Part shown: piece after piece, positions 1 to 5,256 of the stretch
How positions within the stretch are numbered: position 1 is the first letter of the stretch
Layout of the letters: the number at the start of each line of letters is the position of its first letter
Made by a program: the position numbers and the translations under genes
Source: Aliarcobacter sp.
GTDB taxonomy: Bacteria > Campylobacterota > Campylobacteria > Campylobacterales > Arcobacteraceae
Length of the DNA: 5,362 nucleotides
Direction of reading: 5' to 3'
NCBI GenBank assembly: GCA_017996075.1
Contig: JAGOHQ010000069.1
Coordinates: forward strand, 1 to 5,362
Notes under the pieces: model-generated
The model's input: the letters and a program-made list of their open reading frames with translations, nothing else
What the model was told of the DNA's origin: nothing
The model's database searches: none

Positions 1-108
1 ATTTTCAAGCTCTTCTATAATATTTAAAAGCTTCTCTTCTTGAGAAACTTTTAGATTATCTTTTTCTAAAAACTTTTTTACTTTATCAACAATTTTACTT
101 AGTTTCAT
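1..108 (-). CDS. Small Lys/Glu-rich hypothetical protein, 5' part only
   Basis: Partial gene running off the left edge; the first 36 codons are visible and open. The peptide begins MKLSKIVDKVKKFLEKDN and continues with alternating Lys/Glu and Leu/Ile, typical of an amphipathic helix or short coiled coil. No signal peptide or membrane segment is visible. Two in-frame ATGs exist, at 114 and 108. The Shine-Dalgarno AGGAG (115-119 on this strand) abuts the first ATG but lies 6 nt before the second, so 108 is preferred. The start overlaps the last codons of the upstream phosphate transporter gene by 14 bp, so the two are probably cotranscribed and translationally coupled. The family is not recognised and no function can be given. 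Confidence 0.72.
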   Translation of the reverse strand, partial: MKLSKIVDKVKKFLEKDNLKVSQEEKLLNIIEELEN

Positions 109-1855
109 TTTCATCTCCTATTTGTTTTACTATACCATCATTTAAGAATAAAATATTTGCAACTTTTACAAGTTTTTTCTGAATAGAGTAACCTGTAGCA
201 CTATCATTCATATATGAAGTTGCCATTGTTGCTTTTATTTTATCATCTCTTATAAGTGCATCTAACTCTTCGCTACTTGCCAAATCATTATGAACTAATT
301 CTGTTTTTATAAGCTCTAGTTGAGTTAATTGCTCTGAATCATTTTCTAAAAGTGCAAGAGTATTTATATCTATTAACATCTCTGCTAACTCTTTTCTTAA
401 AATATTATACTCCTCTTTAATATACTCATTTTTACTTTTTAAGTAAAAATTTACATTTCTTTGAATATCTCTAGTATCTCTTAATACCTCCACAAGTAAA
501 ACAGCTGCACGTTTTAGTTCATCTGTTTTTTTGTGTTGAAAATCAAACATATTTTCTTGTGCAAAAGAGGAGAACTTTATAATTTCACTATAAAGAGACT
601 TAAGATTTTTTTGATAAATTTCATCAATATCTGTATCGATTATAGTTAGCTCTTTTGATAATTGAACTTTTAGAGTCTCTCTTGTAAGTCCTGTTGTATG
701 TATATTTAAAGCATGTAACATAGCTTTTTGACAATTTTCATATAGATTTATAATCTCTTTTCTTAAAGCTGCCAAAGAAGCATCAGGATTTGATAAAACA
801 GATTGATTAAGATATTTTGGTTTTGAAGCAGAAGATACCTTTTTTTGTATTAATTTTTCTGATAATTTTACCAATAAAGATATTGCTGGAGTTAGTAAAA
901 TAACTCCAGTTACAGAAAAAATAGTATGGAAAAGTGCTAATTTCATACCATAATTATTATCGCTAACTCCTAAAAATGGTGCTATAAAATCTGTTAAATC
1001 TATAAATTGATAGATTAAAATAGTTATAAATGTTGCTGAAATTAGATTAAATAAGAAGTGAATAAGAGCTACTCTTTTTCCATTTTCATTTGAAGCAAAT
1101 GATGCTAAAATTGTTGTAAGTGTTGTACCGACATTTGCTCCAATTGCTAAAGCTATTGCATTTACATAAGTAATACTGTCTGCATTTAAAGCAGTAATAA
1201 CTATTGCTAAAGTTGCAGCACTTGATTGTATAACAACAGTAATCAAAATTCCAATTAAGATATAAACAATAATTCCTAAATACCCTTCCATAGCGTAAGA
1301 TGCCAAATCGATAGAATTTTTCATAATATCGAAACCATCTTTCATATATGAAATACCTAAGAAAATAAATCCTAAACCTAAAAGAACATTTCCAGTACCT
1401 TTTACTCCATTTGATTTAAAAAATCTTAAAACAACTCCAAAAACAAGCATAGGAAAAGCATAAGTTGAAATCTTTACATCAACTCCTAAACTTGAAACTA
1501 TCCAAGCTGTAGTTGTACTTCCTATGTTTGAACCAAAAACAATACCAACGGCTTGAACCAAAGTAAGAAGCTCAGCACTTAAAAAAGACACAACAATTAA
1601 AGTGATAATTGTTGAACTTTGAACTACTGAAGTTGATAAAAATCCAGTCAAAATAGCATAAAGAGTGTTGCTAGTAAATTTTTCTAGAAGTTTTTCTAAA
1701 ATACCACCAGATAGCTGTTTAAAACCATCTTGCATAAAAAACATACCAATTATAAAAATAGCAATTCCACTTAAAATAACAGTGAAATTTTCATCAGCAA
1801 CAACTACATACCCTAAAAGTATTAAGAAAAAAGGAATAGCAGCACTTTTTAACAA
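95..1855 (-). CDS. Na+/phosphate cotransporter family protein with C-terminal PhoU-like domain
   Basis: Predicted inner-membrane protein that moves inorganic phosphate coupled to sodium (Na_Pi_cotrans/NptA-YjbB type; family members are reported as importers or exporters, so direction is uncertain). The membrane part (about residues 1-335) holds two related halves, each with the hallmark QSS motif (79-81 in VVQSSTIIT; 210-212 in VIQSSAATLA) followed by a Gly/Thr-rich motif (GSNIGSTTTA 108-117; GANVGTTLTT 239-248). Segments at 30-51 and 160-181 (both with a M-x-DGF core) also match, supporting an internal duplication. The C-terminal region (about 355-575) is helical, charged and PhoU-like, a common fusion in this family and probably regulatory. 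Length 586 aa fits a complete member. The start is TTG at 1855: AAGGAG lies 7 nt upstream, and the first internal ATG (residue 38) would delete the first membrane helix. Family confident; substrate inferred. Confidence 0.93.
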   Translation of the reverse strand: MLKSAAIPFFLILLGYVVVADENFTVILSGIAIFIIGMFFMQDGFKQLSGGILEKLLEKFTSNTLYAILTGFLSTSVVQSSTIITLIVVSFLSAELLTLVQAVGIVFGSNIGSTTTAWIVSSLGVDVKISTYAFPMLVFGVVLRFFKSNGVKGTGNVLLGLGFIFLGISYMKDGFDIMKNSIDLASYAMEGYLGIIVYILIGILITVVIQSSAATLAIVITALNADSITYVNAIALAIGANVGTTLTTILASFASNENGKRVALIHFLFNLISATFITILIYQFIDLTDFIAPFLGVSDNNYGMKLALFHTIFSVTGVILLTPAISLLVKLSEKLIQKKVSSASKPKYLNQSVLSNPDASLAALRKEIINLYENCQKAMLHALNIHTTGLTRETLKVQLSKELTIIDTDIDEIYQKNLKSLYSEIIKFSSFAQENMFDFQHKKTDELKRAAVLLVEVLRDTRDIQRNVNFYLKSKNEYIKEEYNILRKELAEMLIDINTLALLENDSEQLTQLELIKTELVHNDLASSEELDALIRDDKIKATMATSYMNDSATGYSIQKKLVKVANILFLNDGIVKQIGDENETK

Positions 1856-1862
1856 ACTAATT

Positions 1863-1868
1863 CTCCTT
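1863..1868 (-). promoter_or_regulatory. Shine-Dalgarno deciding the TTG start of the Na/Pi transporter
   Basis: AAGGAG on the minus strand, 7 nt before TTG at 1853-1855. This strong site is the main reason for accepting a TTG start rather than the internal ATG at codon 38. Confidence 0.75.
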
Positions 1869-1887
1869 GTGAATTTTGTAAGTTTTG

Positions 1888-1915
1888 ATTGTATCTAAAA
1901 GTAAATTAATGTTAA
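1888..1915 (-). promoter_or_regulatory. Sigma-70-type promoter for the Na/Pi transporter
   Basis: On the minus strand, TTAACA (1910-1915, five of six to TTGACA) is followed after 16 bp by TACAAT (1888-1893, five of six to TATAAT). Transcription would start near 1881, giving a leader of about 25 nt that contains the AAGGAG ribosome site. This is the best promoter match in the window, although AT-rich sequence raises the rate of chance matches. Confidence 0.55.
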
Positions 1916-1930
1916 TAAGCAAGATTTAGT

Positions 1931-1958
1931 TAAAATATTTACTAAAAAAATCTATATT
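1931..1958 (+). promoter_or_regulatory. Candidate -10 region(s) for the four-gene operon
   Basis: Two -10-like hexamers precede the operon on the plus strand: TAAAAT (1931-1936) and TATATT (1953-1958). Neither has a convincing -35 at normal spacing, which is usual for Campylobacterota promoters. The first leaves a leader of about 30 nt and is more compatible with ribosome binding; the second would leave only about 11 nt. The choice between them is a guess. Confidence 0.3.
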
Positions 1959-1975
1959 TTGGGAATAGTTGAATA

Positions 1976-2341
1976 ATGTATGAAAAATATAAAAAAGAGT
2001 TGTCACTAGCAAAAAATAAACTTTTAGCAATTGATTTCTTTTTAGAAAAAGATAGTGATTATATTGCAACTTTTGGAAATGGAACTACATGGAAAATAGA
2101 TTTTAATGGTAAGTGGTATGACAATTATAATTATATTAGCATAAGAAATGAGTCAAGTTGTGATAATATTTTAGGTCAAAAAGGTTTTCCTGTTTGGATG
2201 CTAATGAAAATTTTTGGTTTAAACTCAAAAGATTTAACAATAGAAGAGAAACTTGATTTTATAGTAGAACACAGGAATCAAATTTTTGATGAAACTTTTC
2301 AATATAAAAAAATATATGAAAATATTAGAAAAAAAGTATAA
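1976..2341 (+). CDS. Unrecognised 121-aa soluble protein, first gene of the two-component operon
   Basis: I do not recognise this family. The protein has no signal peptide or membrane helix and should be cytoplasmic. It opens with a charged helix (about 1-25), then an aromatic-rich, probably beta-stranded middle (28-58, with TTWKIDFNGKWYDNYNYI) that includes FNGKWY, then a hydrophobic stretch FPVWMLMKIFGL (71-82), and ends in a charged helical tail (88-121). There is a single cysteine (62). Start ATG at 1976 has only a weak purine-rich site (GGGAAT at 1961-1966); a second ATG at 1980 is out of frame. The next gene starts 12 bp after its stop and leads into a response regulator and kinase, so it is probably cotranscribed with them. 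The layout resembles small beta-plus-helix accessory or immunity-like proteins, but there is no toxin gene nearby and no function is assigned. Confidence 0.8.
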   Translation: MYEKYKKELSLAKNKLLAIDFFLEKDSDYIATFGNGTTWKIDFNGKWYDNYNYISIRNESSCDNILGQKGFPVWMLMKIFGLNSKDLTIEEKLDFIVEHRNQIFDETFQYKKIYENIRKKV

Positions 2342-2353
2342 GAGAGCAAGAGT

Positions 2354-2719
2354 ATGATTGATACTACTATAATTATTATATTAATTTTTGTTTTATTGTT
2401 TATACTAAAAAAATTTAATGTTCTAAAACAAATTTCCTATGGCGGAAGGCTTGAGAGTGATTTTCAAGGTTGTTATATTATAAGCTATCCAAAAAGTGCA
2501 GAACTTCACAACAAAGGGCAAGCTTTTGATATAGATATTGATGAATTTTTTAGATTAAATCCAAAACTAAAAGGCAAAATTCCTATTGAAAAAAGACTAG
2601 GAATAAGAAAAAATGATACCTTTTCTCTTGAAATGGAGATAAAAGAGAGAAAAAAAATAGATAGAAAATATTCAAATATCACAAAACAAAAATTAAAAAA
2701 GAAAAAAGAAAATGTATAG
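2354..2719 (+). CDS. Unrecognised 121-aa single-pass membrane protein upstream of response regulator
   Basis: I do not recognise this family. Residues 5-18 (TIIIILIFVLLFIL) form one membrane helix, followed at once by KK; with basic residues after the helix, the remaining about 100 residues are most likely cytoplasmic (N-out anchor), though topology is a prediction. The soluble part includes YGGRLESDFQGCYIISYP (29-46), an acidic patch FDIDIDEFF (58-66), and IPIEKRLGIRKNDTF (76-90), ending in a strongly basic tail (99-119, with KLKKKK). Purine-rich AGAGAG (2341-2346) lies 7 nt before the ATG. Its stop overlaps the start of the response regulator by 8 bp (ATGTATAG), implying translational coupling. 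The position suggests an accessory or sensing partner of the kinase, which itself lacks a sensor domain; this is inference. Confidence 0.82.
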   Translation: MIDTTIIIILIFVLLFILKKFNVLKQISYGGRLESDFQGCYIISYPKSAELHNKGQAFDIDIDEFFRLNPKLKGKIPIEKRLGIRKNDTFSLEMEIKERKKIDRKYSNITKQKLKKKKENV

Positions 2720-3377
2720 TATTTTGCTTTTAGAAGATGATTTGTTATTTGCTTCTAGTATTGAAGATTTCTTAGTTTGTGAAGGATTTTGTGTAGATAT
2801 TGCAAAAGATGGCGAAGAGGTATTCGATTTTACTTTTCATAAAAATTATGATTTATATATTTTTGATATAAATGTTCCAAAAATAAATGGATTAAAAACT
2901 CTTGAAAATTTAAGAGGAAGTTCTGATAATACACCTACTATTTTTTTAACTTCATATAAAGATAAAGATACTTTAAAAGATGCTTTTTTGAAAGGTTGTG
3001 ATGATTATTTGAAAAAACCAGTTGATTTGGATGAGCTGATTTTAAGAATAAAAGCTATATTTAAAAGAGAGAATAAAGGTTTTGAAGATATAGTTTTGGA
3101 AGAAAATTTGATTTATAATAAAAAAGAGAAAAGATTGTATAAAGATAAAAATGATTTAAAACTTCCTATAAAAGTATTGGAGTTATTGGAACTTTTTATA
3201 GAAAATGAAAAAAAAATCATCTCAAAAGATATGATAGTAGATAGATTGTGGAGTAAATCTGAAACTCATAGTGATGGCTCAATTAGAGTTTATATAAATA
3301 GTCTGAAAAATATTTTTGAAAAAAAACAAAATGTAATAACAAATATAAAAGGAATAGGGTATAGGTTTGAACTTTAA
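2712..3377 (+). CDS. OmpR-family two-component response regulator
   Basis: DNA-binding response regulator, cytoplasmic, phosphorylated by a partner kinase. The receiver domain (about 1-115) has the acidic pocket E8-D9-D10 (LLEDD), phosphoacceptor D52 (FDINVP), switch Thr80 (FLTSYK) and the conserved Lys102 of KKP (101-103). The C-terminal winged-helix domain (about 125-221) has the typical DGSIRVYINSLKNIF recognition-helix region (188-202) and ends with NIKGIGYRFEL, the usual OmpR/PhoB hairpin-wing signature. At 221 aa it is a normal full-length member with all key residues. The ATG at 2712 lies inside the end of the preceding membrane-protein gene (8-bp overlap), preceded only by A/G-rich sequence, so translation probably depends on coupling. 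The kinase gene starts within its last codons. Targets are unknown; its own operon and the divergent transporter are the nearest candidates. Confidence 0.96.
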   Translation: MYSILLLEDDLLFASSIEDFLVCEGFCVDIAKDGEEVFDFTFHKNYDLYIFDINVPKINGLKTLENLRGSSDNTPTIFLTSYKDKDTLKDAFLKGCDDYLKKPVDLDELILRIKAIFKRENKGFEDIVLEENLIYNKKEKRLYKDKNDLKLPIKVLELLELFIENEKKIISKDMIVDRLWSKSETHSDGSIRVYINSLKNIFEKKQNVITNIKGIGYRFEL

Positions 3378-4218
3378 AAAAATATATTTTTATATTTCAA
3401 GTTTTATTTTAGTCTTTTTTACTATTTTGCTTGTTCTTTTTTTAAACTATTTTTTGATTTTTGAGATAAAAATTATTGAAAATAGTCTGTTTTTTATGGT
3501 ACTTCTAACACTTTTTGGTTCTTTATTCTTTTTACTAATATCTACAAAAATTTTAAAACCAATTTTTCAAAGTGAAGAGAATATAAAAAATAGTATAAAA
3601 AATAGGCTTCATGAATTAAATATTCCAACATCTACAATAAAAATAAATCTACATCTTCTAAAAAAAGATTTAACAGATACAAAAAGTTTAATAAGACTAG
3701 AGAGAATAGAAAAAGCAAATGAAAGTCTAAGCTCTTTGTATAACAATATGGAATACGAATTTAAAAAAGAGTTTGAAAATATTGATTTAGAAGATTTTTC
3801 TTTATTTGATGCTTTAAATAACTCTTTAGATAAATTTGAAGATATAAAAAAAGACACAATTATTGAAGTTTTTGTTCCAAATAATGTAGTTTTACATAGT
3901 GATTACAATGGTTTTATAATAGTTTTAGATAATCTTATTTCTAATGCTATTAAATATAATAGTAAAGAGAATCCATATATCAAAATATCATTTGAAAATA
4001 GAGTTTTGTCAATTTTTAATAAAGGTGTGGGAATTGATACAAAAAATATTATGCTAGTTTTTGATAGGTATTTTCAGGAAAATTCACAAAATATGGGCTA
4101 TGGAATAGGACTTGCTGTTGTAAAAGAGTTTTGTGATAAAAATAGTATTGGAATAAATATTGAAAGTTTTGAAGACGGAAATAAAATAAATCTAAATTTA
4201 AAGAGTATTTTAAAGTAA
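3367..4218 (+). CDS. Small two-helix membrane sensor histidine kinase
   Basis: Predicted inner-membrane kinase that autophosphorylates on His and passes phosphate to the adjacent regulator. Two membrane helices (about 7-31 and 41-60) are joined by only about ten residues, so no periplasmic sensor domain exists, and no HAMP or PAS domain is seen before the kinase core. The H-box is RLHELNIPTSTI with His82 (compare HELRTP). The N-box is NLISNAIKYN (189-198), G1 is NKGVGI (218-223) with Asn218 where Asp is usual, the F-box region is FDRYFQ (232-237), and G2 is GYGIGLAVVK (244-253). At 283 aa it is short but looks complete. The start is TTG at 3367, inside the end of the regulator gene (11-bp overlap), with AGGG (3356-3359) 7 nt upstream. 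The 3' end overlaps the convergent RNase H gene by 9 bp. The Asn in G1 could alter nucleotide binding, but the remaining boxes suggest an active enzyme. Confidence 0.92.
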   Translation: MNFKKIYFYISSFILVFFTILLVLFLNYFLIFEIKIIENSLFFMVLLTLFGSLFFLLISTKILKPIFQSEENIKNSIKNRLHELNIPTSTIKINLHLLKKDLTDTKSLIRLERIEKANESLSSLYNNMEYEFKKEFENIDLEDFSLFDALNNSLDKFEDIKKDTIIEVFVPNNVVLHSDYNGFIIVLDNLISNAIKYNSKENPYIKISFENRVLSIFNKGVGIDTKNIMLVFDRYFQENSQNMGYGIGLAVVKEFCDKNSIGINIESFEDGNKINLNLKSILK

Positions 4219-4722
4219 AGTATTTTTATCTTTAAATTCATCTCTTAATGCACTTCGGGAAGCCTTATCAACAAGATTGAAAATATTATCGATATTATCT
4301 TTTAGAATGGTTTTTTTATGACCTTTTACTTTTATAATATTAAGATTTAATCTACTCTCTATTTTAAAAAAATCTTTATATAAATCATGATTTTTTATTA
4401 GTTTTCCACTTCCTGAGTGATAATTGTTTTCTATTAACTTAGTTTTCCTAGTTTTTAGATTAACTATATTTTGACAATCTGTATAAACTTCAATTAAAAT
4501 ATTTGATAAGTCACTTTTCTCTTTTTCTATATCACTTATTGCCCAAAGTAGAGCTTGTAGCTCTAATCTTGTGGAGCTCGTATTTTCAAATTTTTTTATT
4601 TTTATGCTTTTATTTAACTTTTCTAATATAATATCTTTATCATTTTTTACTAAAAATGCAGCAAAACCTATCTTGCTTTGTGGATTTACACTTGAATCTG
4701 TAAAAAGTTCTATTTTTTTCAA
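4210..4722 (-). CDS. RNase HI-family ribonuclease
   Basis: Predicted cytoplasmic nuclease of the RNase H superfamily, which cuts the RNA strand of RNA-DNA hybrids using two metal ions. All four acidic catalytic positions are visible: Asp9 (LFTDSS), Glu54 (TRLELQAL), Asp82 (VYTDCQNIV) and Asp152 (NLVDKASRSA). His135 in KVKGHK fits the catalytic-loop histidine of RNase HI. A basic, Gly/Ser-containing stretch (about 90-112) sits where RNase HI has its substrate-binding handle. Length is 170 aa against about 155 for the E. coli enzyme; there is no separate N-terminal hybrid-binding domain. The start is TTG at 4722, the first usable start after an upstream in-frame stop (TAA at 4741-4743), with only a weak AAAGAT ribosome site. 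It may be an additional RNase H beside the housekeeping one, so no symbol is assigned. It is transcribed towards the kinase gene and overlaps its end by 9 bp. Confidence 0.87.
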   Translation of the reverse strand: MKKIELFTDSSVNPQSKIGFAAFLVKNDKDIILEKLNKSIKIKKFENTSSTRLELQALLWAISDIEKEKSDLSNILIEVYTDCQNIVNLKTRKTKLIENNYHSGSGKLIKNHDLYKDFFKIESRLNLNIIKVKGHKKTILKDNIDNIFNLVDKASRSALRDEFKDKNTLL

Positions 4723-4860
4723 TTTTTTATCTTTATAATTTTATAATTTTTTAAAACATACAAGCGTATCATAGTTTTGCTATTAAAAAGCTCATCAGTT
4801 GTTATAGTTCATTATGTTAGAATAAATTTTTAAAATTGTATATAATTAAAAGGTGTTTAT
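4723..4860. promoter_or_regulatory. Divergent intergenic region between RNase H and the 131-aa gene
   Basis: Very AT-rich spacer that must hold the promoters of both flanking genes. On the plus strand there is an extended -10 TGTTAGAAT (4815-4823), then TAAAAT (4831-4836) and a perfect TATAAT (4841-4846). The perfect hexamer lies so close to the GTG start that its transcript would begin at about the ribosome site, so the two upstream ones are more plausible as the working promoter. On the minus side the tandem 8-mer TTATAATT (4733-4740 and 4741-4748) supplies -10-like sequence for the RNase H gene but no clear -35. No RNA gene is seen. Confidence 0.4.
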
Positions 4861-5256
4861 GTGGCTATTTTTGCTTTACAATATTTAGCAGGTGGATTTT
4901 TAGATGAAGATTTGCAACATTTTAATAAAAAATTTGATGACTGGTGTGTCTCTTTTGATAATTATGAAGATGCTTTAACTCTTGCTCAAACTCTTGAGAA
5001 TTGTGAAAATATAGATATTGTAGAGATAACTCCATTGAGTTATCCAAAATATTTTTTCTCTGAGCTTCAAGGTGCTATTTATGCAACAAGACAAATTGAC
5101 GATAATATTATTTGTGTAGTAGAACCATTTATTGGTTCAAGTTTTAGAATTGCAGTATGTAATCTTAAAACAAAAAAAGTAAGATTTCTTAAAACTCATT
5201 ATAAAACTATACCAAGTATTGAAGTTGCTTTTGCAAATTTTAAAGAGCAATATTGA
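4861..5256 (+). CDS. Unrecognised 131-aa protein
   Basis: I do not recognise this family. It is a complete open frame with coding-like composition, normal for this genome. It lacks a signal peptide or clear membrane helix, so it is probably cytoplasmic. It looks like an alpha/beta fold: a hydrophobic first strand (MAIFALQYLAGG), an acidic helical region with DEDLQHFNKKFDDW (15-28), a helix with YEDALTLAQTLENCENIDIVE (35-55), and three strand-like segments at 71-90, 93-101 and 105-111. Four cysteines (29, 48, 85, 100) are scattered and form no metal motif. The start is GTG at 4861, the first start after an in-frame stop (TAA at 4843-4845), with AAAAGG ending 7 nt upstream. An ATG at 4859 overlaps it out of frame. 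It stands alone on its strand in this window; function unknown. Confidence 0.82.
   Translation: MAIFALQYLAGGFLDEDLQHFNKKFDDWCVSFDNYEDALTLAQTLENCENIDIVEITPLSYPKYFFSELQGAIYATRQIDDNIICVVEPFIGSSFRIAVCNLKTKKVRFLKTHYKTIPSIEVAFANFKEQY

Noticed and set aside
1665..1898. Open plus-strand frame of 77 codons
   Set aside because: It lies almost wholly antisense to the N-terminal membrane region of the Na/Pi transporter, whose family motifs are clear, and it has no ribosome site or recognisable content.
1976..2719. Toxin-antitoxin or toxin-immunity pair for the two 121-aa genes
   Set aside because: Neither protein shows a toxin motif, the second is membrane-anchored and coupled to a response regulator, and no effector gene lies nearby. 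The size and arrangement alone are not evidence.
3609..3857. Open minus-strand frame of 82 codons
   Set aside because: It is fully antisense to the H-box region of the histidine kinase; its Ser/Phe-rich product is what antisense of an AT-rich Lys/Glu helix gives.
4751..4790. Short hairpins (ATAC/GTAT, ATAG/CTAT) in the RNase H upstream region as an RNA element
   Set aside because: Stems of four pairs in AT-rich DNA are expected by chance; no riboswitch or small RNA consensus is visible.
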